DNA of 64,000 bases from Natronobeatus ordinarius (GCF_024362485.1 NZ_CP101456.1:1984001-2048000), one strand, 5' to 3'; shown: positions 36,061-45,765, numbered from the stretch's first letter. A program made the numbers and translations. The notes: generated by a model from the letters alone, not told the origin.

Positions 36061-36897
36061 TCACTCCCGGAGGCCGTCCCGAAGCATCCGCGAGATCCGC
36101 GCCCCCGTCCGTCGCTCGAGGCGGTCGGCCTCGAACAGTTCCCGGGCGCTCGAGACGGCCACCTCGTCGACCGCGAAGGTGAGGCCGGGGTACTCGACGT
36201 GGGTGAGCACGAGTGGCTCGGGCGGGGCGGGCGCGATTCCCTCGTGACCGGGCAGCGGGTCGGGCGAGAGCGCGCGGTCGACCTTCTCGAGCGGTTCGTC
36301 GCCGACGCCGATCGCGTGGGCGAGCGAGACGAGTCGCCGAACGAGTTCGCGCGCGAAGCCCCCGGCGGTGACGGTCACCACGAGATAGTCGCCGTCGCGC
36401 GTCGCCGAGAGGTCGGGGTCGCGCTCGGTGTTGTGGTCGTCGGGCGTGAAGTTGTGGAAGTCGGCGGGGCCGGAGAGTGACTCGAGGGCGGCAGCGAAGC
36501 GGTCGTCGTCGATACCGTCGGCGAACGCCGTCGCCTCGTCCGCGGGCGGCGCGTAGAGGTGATAGATGTACGTTCGACGAACGGCGTGATGAGTCGCGTG
36601 GAAATCGTCGGGCGCCTCGGCGCTCGCCCACACCTGGATCGACGGCGGGAGCGCGGCGCTTGCCGCCCGCGGGGTGAGCCAGTCGGGGGCCTCGAGGGTG
36701 ATCGTCTGGCAGGTCGCGGAGACGCCCGCGTCGGTTCGGCCGGCGGCGGCGTACCCCGCGGGTTTTCCCGCGTCCGCCGCCAGTACCTCGAGATCACGCA
36801 GACCGTCGAAGATCGCGTCCTCGACGGTCGGGACGTCGGGCTGGCGCTGGTAGCCGTAGTACGGCGTGCCGTCGTAGGCGACCCGGAACGCTCGCAT
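36061..36897 (-). CDS. truA: tRNA pseudouridine synthase TruA
   Basis: From ATG 36897 the 278-residue product begins RVAYDGTPYYGYQRQ and carries the catalytic Asp in AAGRTDAGVSA near residue 57, then HHAVRRTYIYHLY and DFHNFT. TruA makes pseudouridine at positions 38-40 of tRNAs. The open frame extends to 37209, but that part overlaps the sulfatase gene's start and is not conserved-looking. Confidence 0.93.
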   Translation of the reverse strand: MRAFRVAYDGTPYYGYQRQPDVPTVEDAIFDGLRDLEVLAADAGKPAGYAAAGRTDAGVSATCQTITLEAPDWLTPRAASAALPPSIQVWASAEAPDDFHATHHAVRRTYIYHLYAPPADEATAFADGIDDDRFAAALESLSGPADFHNFTPDDHNTERDPDLSATRDGDYLVVTVTAGGFARELVRRLVSLAHAIGVGDEPLEKVDRALSPDPLPGHEGIAPAPPEPLVLTHVEYPGLTFAVDEVAVSSARELFEADRLERRTGARISRMLRDGLRE

Positions 36898-37045
36898 CGG
36901 CTCGATGCAGGGGCGGCGGCCTGTTATACTATTCGTTGAACCATCAGTGACGTCGAATTTGCCAGCCTGGGGTGGAGAATATGGTGAATGCCCTGCATAC
37001 TCCGGGCGGGTGATCTTCTCCGGGAGGGGTGGACGTGCAGACGAC

Positions 37046-38533
37046 ATGAGCGAGTCCAACGGGCGTGAGCGAGAGTCACATGAACCCGTGCAGAACGTCG
37101 TCCTCGTCGTGCTCGACACCGCTCGAGCGAGGAGCGTGAGCGAGCGAACGATGCCGACGCTGTCGGCGCTGGCCGAGGAGGGGACGGCGTTCGAACGGGC
37201 GTTCGCCACGGCGCCGTGGACGCTGCCCTCTCACGCGTCGCTGTTCACCGGCACGTACACGTCAGAACACGGCGCTCACGGCGGTCACACCTACCTCGAC
37301 GACTCGGTTCGGACCGTCGCGGAGGCGTTCGCCGACGCGGGCTACGAGACGATCGGCGTCTCGAACAACACCTGGATCACCGAGGAGTTCGGCTACGACC
37401 GCGGCTTCGACGAGCTTCGTCGGGGCTGGCAGTACCTCCAGTCCGACGTCGACATGGGAACCGTCGTCCGGGCCGAACACCTCGGCTGGAAGCTCGAGGC
37501 GCTGCGCGACCGGCTCTTCGAGGGGAACCCGTTCGTCAACGTGGCCAACTTACTCTACAGCGAGCTGATCCAGCCACAGGGCGACGACGGGGCCGCCCGG
37601 GCGACCGACTGGATCGTCGACTGGCTGGGCGAGCGCGACGACGACAGCCCCTTCTTCCTGTTCTGTAACTACCTCGAGCCCCACGTCGAGTACGATCCGC
37701 CGCGGGCGCACGCCGAGCGCTTCCTCCCCGACGACGCGAGCTACGAGGAAGCCAGGGCGATCAGACAGGACCCACGCGCCTACGACTGTGGAGACTACGA
37801 GCTCGACGAGCGTGACTTCCGGCTCCTCCGGGCGCTCTACCGGGGCGAACTCGCCTACGTCGACGACCAGCTCGGGCGACTCCGGCGCGCACTCGAGGAG
37901 CACGGCCAGTGGGAGAATACCGTACTCGTCGTCTGTGGCGACCACGGCGAGAATGTCGGCGAGCACGGCTTTTTCGGCCACCAGTACAACCTCTACGACA
38001 CGCTATTGCACGTCCCGCTCGTCTGTCACGGCGGCCCGTTTACCGGCGGCGGCCGACGGACGGAGCTCGTCCAGCTGCTCGACCTCCCGGAGACGCTCCT
38101 CGACGCGGTCGACATCGAGGACCCCGAGCTGCGCGAGCAGAGCCGCGGCCGGTCGCTGCACCCGGCCGCGAGCCACGAGCCCCGCGACGCCGTCTTCGCG
38201 GAGTACGTCTCCCCTCAGCCCGCGATCGAGCGACTCGAGGATCGCTTCGGCGACCTGCCCGAGCGCGTCTACGCGTTCGATCGGAAGTTGAGGGCGATCC
38301 GAACGACGGAGTACAAGTACGTGACCGGCGACGATGGCTTCGAACGCCTCCACCGCGTCACGACCGACCCGCTCGAGCGAACCGATCTCGCGACCGAGGA
38401 GCCGGAGACGGCGGCCCGGCTCGGCGAGCGGCTCGCCGAGCAGTTCGCGGGGCTCGAGGAAGCGACACACACGGGGGACGTCGCGATGCGTGCCTCGACG
38501 GCGGAGCGGCTCGCGGACCTCGGCTACCTCTGA
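37046..38533 (+). CDS. sulfatase/alkaline-phosphatase-superfamily hydrolase or phosphotransferase
   Basis: The 495-residue product begins VVLVVLDTARARSV (metal Asp) and has APWTLPSHASLFTGTYTSEHGAH near residue 60, then CGDHGENVGEHGFFGHQYN near 300. These are the metal and nucleophile sites of the superfamily. The residue at the sulfatase formylglycine position (Cys or Ser) appears to be Thr, so a phosphodiesterase or phosphotransferase is more likely than a true sulfatase. There is no signal peptide. It opens the 37-43.7 kb envelope cluster. Confidence 0.8.
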   Translation: MSESNGRERESHEPVQNVVLVVLDTARARSVSERTMPTLSALAEEGTAFERAFATAPWTLPSHASLFTGTYTSEHGAHGGHTYLDDSVRTVAEAFADAGYETIGVSNNTWITEEFGYDRGFDELRRGWQYLQSDVDMGTVVRAEHLGWKLEALRDRLFEGNPFVNVANLLYSELIQPQGDDGAARATDWIVDWLGERDDDSPFFLFCNYLEPHVEYDPPRAHAERFLPDDASYEEARAIRQDPRAYDCGDYELDERDFRLLRALYRGELAYVDDQLGRLRRALEEHGQWENTVLVVCGDHGENVGEHGFFGHQYNLYDTLLHVPLVCHGGPFTGGGRRTELVQLLDLPETLLDAVDIEDPELREQSRGRSLHPAASHEPRDAVFAEYVSPQPAIERLEDRFGDLPERVYAFDRKLRAIRTTEYKYVTGDDGFERLHRVTTDPLERTDLATEEPETAARLGERLAEQFAGLEEATHTGDVAMRASTAERLADLGYL

Positions 38534-38594
38534 TCGCGGCACCCTCACTGCGTCGGCACGCACTTCTTTGCCGCTCGAGTCCGAACTCCCGGCC

Positions 38595-39737
38595 ATGCAC
38601 GTCGTGGTCCTCGGAGCGGGATACGCCGGACTGACGCTCACGCGGCTGCTCGAGCGCGATCTCCCCGACGACGTCGCGCTCACGCTCGTCGACGAGTCGC
38701 CCGATCACCTGGTCCAGCACGAACTCCACCGGGTGATCCGCCGGCCGGGGCTGGCCGACGACATCACAGTGTCGCTGACCGACGCGGTCGATCGCGCGAC
38801 GGTTCGGGTCGCCCGCGTCGAGGACGTCGACACCGACGAGCGGACGGTCTTCCTCTCGGATGGTTCGCTCTCCTACGACGTCGGGGCAATCTGTATCGGC
38901 GCCGAGACGGCCTTCTACGGCCTCGAGGGCGTCCGCGAACACGCCATCGCGCTCAAACGCCTCGAGCACGCCGCCCGGATTCGGTCGGCTGCCCTCGAGG
39001 CGTTCGGTCGGTCCGACCCGCGGCTCGTCGTCGGCGGCGCCGGCCTCTCCGGAGTCCAGGTAGCGGGCGAACTCGCCGAACTCGCCCGCGAAGAGGGGGC
39101 GACGGCGCAGGTGACGCTCCTCGAGCAGTTCGACGACGTGGCGCCGAACTTCCCGTCGAACTTCAGGCGGGCGGTTCGGCGCGCACTCGAGAACGCCGGC
39201 GTCGTCGTCCGGACGGGAACGACGGTGACTGACGCCGACGAGGCGAGCGTCGTCCTCGAGGGGGACGAACAGCTCCCCGCGGACGTCTTCGTCTGGACCG
39301 GCGGCATCCGCGGTCCCGACGCGCTCGAGGGCGCGCGTCCGTCCGTCAGAGGCGACCTTCGGCTGACTGACCGGACGTTCGCGCTGGGAGACGCCGCGCG
39401 CGTGGTCGACGCGAACGGCGAGCCCGTCCCCGCGAGCGCCCAGACGGCGGTCCGGCAGGCGCGAACCGTCGCCGAGAACGTCTCGCGACTCGTCGAGTAC
39501 GACCGCGAGGGTGGCGTCTTCGAACCGCGACTCGAGAGCTACACGTTCGACTCGCCGGGCTGGCTCGTGAGCGTGGGCAACGACGCCGTCGCCCAGCTCG
39601 GCCCCGCGGTCCTCACCGGCCGGGCCGCCACCGCCCTCAAGACGACCGTCGGTGCCGGCTACCTCTCCTCTGTCGGCGCGATCCGCAACGCGGCCGATCT
39701 CGTCCAGGAAGAGCTCCGCTTTGCCGGGGGACGGTAA
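38595..39737 (+). CDS. NDH-2-like FAD-dependent oxidoreductase
   Basis: The 380-residue protein starts with the FAD-binding motif VVVLGAGYAGL, has a second dinucleotide motif VVGGAGLSGVQVAGELAEL near residue 147, and the FAD-ribityl motif FALGDAARV near 262. Layout and length match type II NADH dehydrogenases and sulfide:quinone reductase relatives. The C terminus (VGAGYLSSVGAIRNA) could be the membrane-associating part. The electron acceptor is probably menaquinone (inference). Confidence 0.82.
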   Translation: MHVVVLGAGYAGLTLTRLLERDLPDDVALTLVDESPDHLVQHELHRVIRRPGLADDITVSLTDAVDRATVRVARVEDVDTDERTVFLSDGSLSYDVGAICIGAETAFYGLEGVREHAIALKRLEHAARIRSAALEAFGRSDPRLVVGGAGLSGVQVAGELAELAREEGATAQVTLLEQFDDVAPNFPSNFRRAVRRALENAGVVVRTGTTVTDADEASVVLEGDEQLPADVFVWTGGIRGPDALEGARPSVRGDLRLTDRTFALGDAARVVDANGEPVPASAQTAVRQARTVAENVSRLVEYDREGGVFEPRLESYTFDSPGWLVSVGNDAVAQLGPAVLTGRAATALKTTVGAGYLSSVGAIRNAADLVQEELRFAGGR

Positions 39738-39746
39738 GCGGGACGG

Positions 39747-40850
39747 TCACCGTCCTCGAGTCACCGCCTCGATCGTCTCGCGTCCGAGAGCCCGGTGAAC
39801 CGGCAGGGCAACGACGTGTCGCGAGAGGTGCCTCGCGGTCGCGTAGGCGGGGTCCTCGAGCACGTCGCCCGGCAAGCGGGGCCAGGTGTAGGCGTCGTCG
39901 ACGCCGGCGCGCTCGAGGGCAGCGAGGAACGTGCGCGGGTCGTCGGCGTAGACGGGACACACCTGGGGGCAGATCCCGTCCGGCAGCTCGGCGAACAGCG
40001 GTCGGACGTCGCCGCGACGCTCGAGGGCGCGCTGCCAGGCCCGGTACTGTCCCCGCCGCGTTCGTCGAACGGCGGCCGGGTCGACGGTCTCGAGAATCTG
40101 GACGGCGAGTTTCGACATGCGGACCTTCGACGCCTCGTAGCGGCCGTCGGGGGTCGACGTCGGCTCGCCGTCGCCCCTCGAGACCAGGGCGTCGACGGCC
40201 GGGTGGGTCTCGAGGACGTCGGTCGCGACCGACTTGAGGAGGTATCGGTAGTCGTCGACACCGATGCGGTCGTTCGTGCCGGTGAACCGGGACGGCTCGA
40301 ACGCGTCCTCGACGGCCGGGTTGGTGAGGTAGAGAAGTGCGCCGTTCGGCACCGGAAAGAGCTTGTGGAGACTCGTCAGTCCGAGGTCGCCTCGAGTCCC
40401 TAGAAGCGTGCCCTCGTCGACGGAGCAGGCGGCGTGGGCGTTGTCGTCGACGTGATAACAGCCCCAGTCGTCGGCGATCGCCGCGAGCTCGTCGAGTCCG
40501 GGCTGGGGGAATCCGAAGTAGTTGACTGAGGTCACGGCGACCGTGTCGTCGTCGATCCGACCGTCGAGGTCAGTGTGGTCGGGAGCGAGCCGGTCGGTCA
40601 CTGCGTAGAACCGGGCCTCGAGCTCGAGGTCGCGGATCGGTTCGACGACGGCATCGGGGAGGTAGGCGGGGACGAGCACGTTCTCGCCCGGTTCGGCGAT
40701 CGTCGCGAGCCCGTCCCGGAGGGCGGCCTTCCCGGAGCCGTAGAACCGATACCGGTCGGTGTACGCCGCGACGAACGGCTCGAGTCCCCGCGGTTCCGGC
40801 CGCGAATCGAGCACCGAGCGGGTCAGGAGGGTGGCCGTCCCGCCGATCAT
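39747..40850 (-). CDS. DegT/DnrJ/EryC1-type PLP-dependent enzyme
   Basis: The 367-residue product has the fold-type I pattern YGSGKAALRDGL, ENVLVPAYLPDAVVEP, YHVDDNAHAACS and the PLP lysine in TSLHKLFPVPNGALL near residue 175. Members aminate or dehydrate nucleotide-linked sugars or related carbonyl compounds. It diverges from the phosphodiesterase gene at 41076 and belongs to the same envelope cluster by position. Substrate unknown. Confidence 0.83.
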   Translation of the reverse strand: MIGGTATLLTRSVLDSRPEPRGLEPFVAAYTDRYRFYGSGKAALRDGLATIAEPGENVLVPAYLPDAVVEPIRDLELEARFYAVTDRLAPDHTDLDGRIDDDTVAVTSVNYFGFPQPGLDELAAIADDWGCYHVDDNAHAACSVDEGTLLGTRGDLGLTSLHKLFPVPNGALLYLTNPAVEDAFEPSRFTGTNDRIGVDDYRYLLKSVATDVLETHPAVDALVSRGDGEPTSTPDGRYEASKVRMSKLAVQILETVDPAAVRRTRRGQYRAWQRALERRGDVRPLFAELPDGICPQVCPVYADDPRTFLAALERAGVDDAYTWPRLPGDVLEDPAYATARHLSRHVVALPVHRALGRETIEAVTRGR

Positions 40851-41075
40851 CGATCCGATAAGCGGCGGCTGCCAGTCGTAGACGGTCCGGACATGACCGT
40901 CCGTATGAACGATCAGCCCTTAGTGATGTGGTGGTTACCGACTCGAGCGATCGAACAGGCAGCCATTACGGGCCGGTCGATCACGACGAGATCGAAACAG
41001 TGTCGAAAACGAAGGCGTCGCTTATCCGGCTGTGGATATCGAATAACAAAGCGGACAACGGTGGACCCTTCACCC

Positions 41076-42695
41076 ATGACCGACTCCGACGGCGACCGCA
41101 GGCTCCTCGTCGTCGGTCTCGACGCCGGCTGTCTCCCCGTTCTCCAGCCGCTGTTCGAGGCCGGCGAAATCCCGACGCTGTGTCGGCTGTTCGACCGCGG
41201 CGCGAGCGGCCCACTCGAGTCGCAGATCCCTCCGTGGACGGCGAGTGCCTGGCCGTCGATCTACACGGGGAAGAACCCCGGAAAACACGGCGTCTACGAC
41301 TTTCTGACGTTCGACGGCTACGACTGGGACGTCGTGAACGCGACGCACGTGCGCGAACGACCCGTCTGGGAACTGCTCAGCGACCACGGCATCACGAGCG
41401 TCGTCGTGAACGTCCCCGTCACGCACCCACCGCGGGAGTTCGATGGGGCGTTGATTCCGGGCATGACTGCCCCCGAGGAACCCGAGTGTCACCCCGAGGG
41501 GCTCCTCGAGGAGGTGAACGCCGCCTGTGGCGGCTATCGCGTCTACCCGCAGAGCGGTCCCGAACCCGAGCACTCGATTGAGGGCTACGAGCGGACGATC
41601 GAACTGCGGGGGGAGGCGTTCCGGTACCTGCTCGAGCGCTTCTCGCCCCAGTTTGGCTTCGTCCAGTTCCAGCAGACCGACTCGGTGTTCCACGAACGGC
41701 CCGGCGACGAGGAGGCGGTCGAGGCCGTTTATCGTGCGGTCGACCGCGAACTCGAGGCAACGCTCGAGGCGTTCGAGCCCGAGAACGTTCTCGTCGTCAG
41801 CGACCACGGCATCGGTCCCGTCGAGGGCCACGAGCTCCGGGTGAACGAGCTCTTCCGCGAGGCGGGCTATCTCGAGGCGAAAAGCGGCGGCGAGGGAATG
41901 CCCACCTGGTCGCGGGCCTGGGAGAACGACCTCGTCGAGGGCGAGGACGCCGGTGAGCACGAGCCGTCGGCGCTCGAGCGGGCGATGGAGGCTGCGGCGA
42001 AAGTCGGGATCACGACGCAGCGGGTCGCGGCGGCGCTCGACCTCGTCGGACTGAAAGAGCCGATCGGTCGGCGGGTGCCGAACGACGTGATCCGGGCGGC
42101 CGCAGAGCAAGTCGACTTCCCCGAGTCGAAGGCGTACGTCCGCTCGAAGAGCGAACTCGGCGTCCGCATCAACCTCGAGGGACGCGAGCCCGACGGCCAG
42201 GTGTCGCCCGAGGAGTACGACGCGTTCCGCGCCGAGCTGATCGAGACGCTCTCGGCGGTTCGGACGCCCGACGGCGAGCCCTTTTTCGAGGACGTCGCCC
42301 CGCGCGAGCGGTACTTCGAGGGGCCGGAACTCGAGGCTGCACCCGACGTCGTGACGGTGCCTGCGGCGTTCGACAACGCGATCGTCGCGGAGCTAGCCGG
42401 CGAGCGATTCGGCGAGCCGGTCGAGCCCTGGAACCACAAACGGACGGGCGTCGTCGCCGCGACCGGGAGCGACGTGAACGAAGACGCGACGCTCACGGGG
42501 GCGACGATCTTCGACGTCGCGCCGACGATCTGTTCGCTGTTCGGGGTGCCGATCGACGCGGCGATGGACGGCGACCCGCTCCCGCTCGTGGAGCCGAGCG
42601 AGCGGCGAGCGTACCCGTCCTACGAACCCGGCCGAACGGTCGCGACCGACGACGCCGTCGTCGAGGATCGCCTCTCGGACCTGGGGTACCTCTAA
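41076..42695 (+). CDS. type I phosphodiesterase/nucleotide pyrophosphatase-family protein
   Basis: From ATG 41076 the 539-residue product opens LLVVGLDAGCLPVL (metal Asp), with PPWTASAWPSIYTGKNPGKHGVYDF near residue 50 (nucleophile region) and VVSDHGIGPVEGHELRVNE near 245 (metal Asp-His). Such enzymes in haloarchaea often act on phosphodiesters of lipids or nucleotide sugars. It is 1 bp from the FemAB-like gene downstream, so they are one operon. The frame is open to 40575, but the upstream part overlaps the DegT gene antisense. Confidence 0.85.
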   Translation: MTDSDGDRRLLVVGLDAGCLPVLQPLFEAGEIPTLCRLFDRGASGPLESQIPPWTASAWPSIYTGKNPGKHGVYDFLTFDGYDWDVVNATHVRERPVWELLSDHGITSVVVNVPVTHPPREFDGALIPGMTAPEEPECHPEGLLEEVNAACGGYRVYPQSGPEPEHSIEGYERTIELRGEAFRYLLERFSPQFGFVQFQQTDSVFHERPGDEEAVEAVYRAVDRELEATLEAFEPENVLVVSDHGIGPVEGHELRVNELFREAGYLEAKSGGEGMPTWSRAWENDLVEGEDAGEHEPSALERAMEAAAKVGITTQRVAAALDLVGLKEPIGRRVPNDVIRAAAEQVDFPESKAYVRSKSELGVRINLEGREPDGQVSPEEYDAFRAELIETLSAVRTPDGEPFFEDVAPRERYFEGPELEAAPDVVTVPAAFDNAIVAELAGERFGEPVEPWNHKRTGVVAATGSDVNEDATLTGATIFDVAPTICSLFGVPIDAAMDGDPLPLVEPSERRAYPSYEPGRTVATDDAVVEDRLSDLGYL

Positions 42696-42696
42696 A

Positions 42697-43707
42697 ATGA
42701 GTATCGAGATCTCCGCCCTCGACCTCGACGCCGATCGCGAGGAGTGGAACCGATACGTCGAGCGCGGCGAGCGAACCAACCCCTTCTACCGGGCGGAGGC
42801 CCTCGCGATCCAGGCCGACGACACCGACACGACGCCGCACCTGCTGGCGGGTTTTAAAGGACAGGAAGCGGTCGGGCTCTTTCCCGTCTTCGAGTACCAC
42901 AAGGGCCCGATCACGGGTGCGTTCTCGCCCGCGCCGTACTCGTGGTCGGTCTATCTCGGCCCGACGCTGTTGAACGTCGACAAACTCAAACAGCGCAAGG
43001 CCGACCGCCGTACTCGACGCTTTCTCGAGGGCTGTCTCGAGTGGATCGACGCGGAACTCTCGCCCGTCTACACGAAGTTCGTCGCCGCCGAGTTCGACGA
43101 CGTCCGGCCGTTCACCTGGAACGACTACGAGGTCACGCCGGGGTACACCTACGTCGTCGACCTCGAGGGGACGGAAGACGAGCTTTTGAAGCGGTTCAGC
43201 AGCGACGCCCGGAGCAACGTCCGCAACGCCGCCGAGGAGGCGTACGTCGTCGAAGAGGGCGACGGCGACGACGTCGAACGCATCGTCGAACAGGTGCAGG
43301 CGCGCTATGCGAGTCAGGACCGTCCCTTCCACATGAGCCAGGCGTTCGCCCGATCGCTGTACGACGCCCTCCCCGCCGGGAGCATTCGACCGTACGTCTG
43401 TCGCGTCGACGGCGAGTTCCTCGGCGGCATCGTAGTCGTCGAGTCGTCCACCACGCGGTATCGGTGGCAAGGCGGGGTCAAACCCGATGCCGACGTCGAC
43501 CTCTCGATCAACGATCTGCTCGACTGGTACGTCATGCGCGACGGCCTGCGAGCCGGCCTCGAGCGCTACGACCTCGTCGGCGCGGGCGTCCCGAGCATCA
43601 ACCGCTACAAGGCGAAGTTCAACCCCCGACTCGAGACCCACTACACGATCACGTCGGGCGCGTTCGGCCTCGACGTGCTGATCGACCGCTACCGAAAGCT
43701 CAGGTGA
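42697..43707 (+). CDS. FemAB/GNAT-fold acyltransferase
   Basis: The 336-residue product has the double-GNAT layout of FemAB-like proteins: an N-terminal half with NPFYRAEAL and FPVFEYHKG, and a C-terminal half with FSSDARSNVRNAAEE, YRWQGGVKPDADVDLSINDLL and GVPSINRYKAKFNP. FemAB enzymes attach amino acids from aminoacyl-tRNA; haloarchaeal relatives sit in envelope-glycan clusters and may N-acylate an amino sugar. A DegT aminotransferase next door would provide the amino group (inference). The ATG begins directly after the upstream stop. Confidence 0.83.
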   Translation: MSIEISALDLDADREEWNRYVERGERTNPFYRAEALAIQADDTDTTPHLLAGFKGQEAVGLFPVFEYHKGPITGAFSPAPYSWSVYLGPTLLNVDKLKQRKADRRTRRFLEGCLEWIDAELSPVYTKFVAAEFDDVRPFTWNDYEVTPGYTYVVDLEGTEDELLKRFSSDARSNVRNAAEEAYVVEEGDGDDVERIVEQVQARYASQDRPFHMSQAFARSLYDALPAGSIRPYVCRVDGEFLGGIVVVESSTTRYRWQGGVKPDADVDLSINDLLDWYVMRDGLRAGLERYDLVGAGVPSINRYKAKFNPRLETHYTITSGAFGLDVLIDRYRKLR

Positions 43708-43711
43708 GGCG

Positions 43712-43972
43712 TCACTCGGCGATGCGGTAGATCGACCGCCGGGCGTCCTCGAGGCTGACGCGACTGCTCACCAGCCCGTGTTCTTCGAGAACTCCTACGG
43801 CGTACCTGACGGTTCGCGAGCAGAGGCGCGACTCGCGTGCGATCTCTTCCTGGGTCATCTCGCCCTCGTGCTCGAGGACCGTGTAGACGAGTTTGGCACT
43901 CGGGGAGAGGGCCTCGATCCCCGTCTCCGCGTCGGAGTCGGCGACTCCCGAGTCGGTTCGTGTCGCGCACAT
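43712..43972 (-). CDS. winged-helix transcription regulator (MarR-like)
   Basis: The 86-residue product from ATG 43972 has LSPSAKLVYTVLEHEGEMTQ then EEIARESRLCSRTVRYAVGVLEEHGLVSSR, a complete winged helix. It ends with a basic wing and IYRIAE. Small proteins of this kind regulate neighbouring genes. It converges with the FemAB gene and is divergent from glmM over about 185 bp, so either could be its target. ATG at 44014 would add 14 residues. Confidence 0.78.
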   Translation of the reverse strand: MCATRTDSGVADSDAETGIEALSPSAKLVYTVLEHEGEMTQEEIARESRLCSRTVRYAVGVLEEHGLVSSRVSLEDARRSIYRIAE

Positions 43973-44157
43973 GCTTCCACCGCCAGCTTGGCGTTGCGTG
44001 CATAAGTACGGCATAGATCGTTCAGAAAGATAGGGTGTGTCTACCGCTCTCGGCGCTGAGATGTCGCCGATTGCGGCTCCTCGAGCAACCCCGTGCGCTT
44101 CCGTGAGGCGACGATAATCCACACATACTAACCCTCCTGCCGTGGTGAGTGTCGCGT

Positions 44158-45471
44158 ATGTTTGGAACGAGCGGTATCCGTGGTCCGGTGGGGCGTGAGG
44201 TCACCGGCGAACTCGCGCTGTCGGTCGGCCGCGCAGTCGCCTCCGACGGCTACGAGCGCGTCGTCGTCGGTCGCGACGTCCGAGAGAGCGGCGCGCTGCT
44301 GACCGACGCACTCACCGCCGGGCTCAGAGAGTGTGGCGCGGACGTCCTCGAGATCGGCGTCGAGGCGACGCCGACGGTCGCCCGCGCCGTCGAGTACGTC
44401 GAGGCCGACGCCGGCGTCGTCGTCACGGCCTCGCACAACCCGCCCGCCGACAACGGGATCAAGCTCTGGAATCCCTCGGGGAAGGCGTTCGGACCCGATC
44501 AGCGCGAGTCGATCTCAGCACGCGTGCGGGAGGGCGACTACGACCTACAGCCGTGGGACGCCCTCGGGTCGCGTCGCCGACGGGACGGGGCACGGACCCA
44601 CCACGAGGCCGCACTTCGCGAGGCGGTGTCGATCGAGGAGCCCCTGAGCGTCGTCGTCGACGTCGGCAACGGCGCCGGATCGATCACCGCTCGCGTTCTG
44701 CACGACCTCGGCTGTGAGGTCAGGACGCTGAACGGCCAGCCCGACGGCCGATTTCCCGGTCGGCCGAGCGAGCCCACGGCGGAGACGCTCGAGACGCTCG
44801 CGACCGTCCTCGAGGGGACGGACGCCGACGTGGGGGTTGCTCACGACGGCGACGCGGACCGGATGGTGGCCGTCGACGAGACGGGGACGTTCGTCCCGAA
44901 GGACGTCCTGCTCGCGCTGTTCGCCCGGGAGGCCGCGGGCGACGGCGACCGGGTGGCCGCCCCCGTCGACACGAGCCTCGCCGTCGACGACGCGCTGGCC
45001 GCAGTCGGCGCGTCGCTCACGCGGACGCGGGTAGGCGACGTCTACGTCGCCGAGCGCGCCACCCGCGAGGACGTCGTCTTCGGCGGGGAGCCAAGCGGCG
45101 CCTGGATCTGGCCGGACGAAACGCTCTGCCCCGACGGCCCGCTCGCCGCGTGCAAGCTCGTCGAACTCGTCGCCGACCGGGGGCCGCTCTCGTCGCTCGT
45201 CGCGACGGTCGAGACCTACCCCATCCGCCGCACGTCGATCGAACTCGAGGACAAGGCCGGCGTGATGAATCGGGTTCGCGAGGACGTCGGGGAGCGGTAC
45301 GACGACGTCGACACCTTAGACGGCGTGCGCGTCGACGCCGGCGACGGCTGGTTCCTGCTCCGGGCGAGCGGGACCCAGCCGCTCGTGCGCGTCACGGCCG
45401 AGGCACGGGACGAGGCTCGCGCCGCGGCGCTGTTCGAGGAGGCGCGCGAACTGGTGACCGAAACGGCGTAA
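44158..45471 (+). CDS. glmM: phosphoglucosamine mutase GlmM
   Basis: Starting at ATG 44158, the 437-residue product opens with FGTSGIRGPVG and has the phosphoserine loop VVTASHNPPADNGIK near residue 90, the metal loop AHDGDADRM near 235, the sugar-binding loop FGGEPSGAWIW and the C-terminal phosphate site RASGTQPLVRVT. It interconverts glucosamine-6- and -1-phosphate. Archaeal members can also act on other sugars. GTG 44149 is in frame. GlmU-like and GlmS genes follow on the same strand at 46168 and 49718. Confidence 0.92.
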   Translation: MFGTSGIRGPVGREVTGELALSVGRAVASDGYERVVVGRDVRESGALLTDALTAGLRECGADVLEIGVEATPTVARAVEYVEADAGVVVTASHNPPADNGIKLWNPSGKAFGPDQRESISARVREGDYDLQPWDALGSRRRRDGARTHHEAALREAVSIEEPLSVVVDVGNGAGSITARVLHDLGCEVRTLNGQPDGRFPGRPSEPTAETLETLATVLEGTDADVGVAHDGDADRMVAVDETGTFVPKDVLLALFAREAAGDGDRVAAPVDTSLAVDDALAAVGASLTRTRVGDVYVAERATREDVVFGGEPSGAWIWPDETLCPDGPLAACKLVELVADRGPLSSLVATVETYPIRRTSIELEDKAGVMNRVREDVGERYDDVDTLDGVRVDAGDGWFLLRASGTQPLVRVTAEARDEARAAALFEEARELVTETA

Positions 45472-45532
45472 GTGGTCCCGAAAAGCCGTACCGGGATCGG
45501 CTGGCTGGCAGTGGAGGGCCGAGAAGAACGAG

Positions 45533-45742
45533 TTATCGAGCGTCTTCGGGGATGAAATCGGAGGTCTTCATTTCACGGTAGGTCGAACACTCGGGGCAGG
45601 CGTGAACGACGTCGCGGTTGTCTCCGAAGACGCGCGCGAACTGTCGGGTGACCTGGTTCCCGCAGGTCACACAGCGGGGCGAACTCGTTTGCTGGCGGGA
45701 CGTCATCGGCGTCCACTTCGCGTCGGTTGGTTCCGTCGACAT
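45533..45742 (-). CDS. small zinc-ribbon protein
   Basis: The 69-residue product contains CVTCGNQVTRQFARVFGDN followed by ACPECSTYREM. The four Cys pairs should bind one zinc. Small proteins of this pattern are very common in haloarchaea (the DUF7563 type, from memory). The ATG at 45742 fits a leaderless transcript from the TATA box at 45766-45777; ATG 45706 would give a shorter protein. It converges with glmM. Confidence 0.75.
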   Translation of the reverse strand: MSTEPTDAKWTPMTSRQQTSSPRCVTCGNQVTRQFARVFGDNRDVVHACPECSTYREMKTSDFIPEDAR

Positions 45743-45765
45743 CGTCAACGGATTGCCACAGTACA

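Noticed and set aside
42493-43641. 382-codon minus-strand frame opposite the FemAB-like gene
   Set aside because: Antisense shadow of a gene with clear family motifs.
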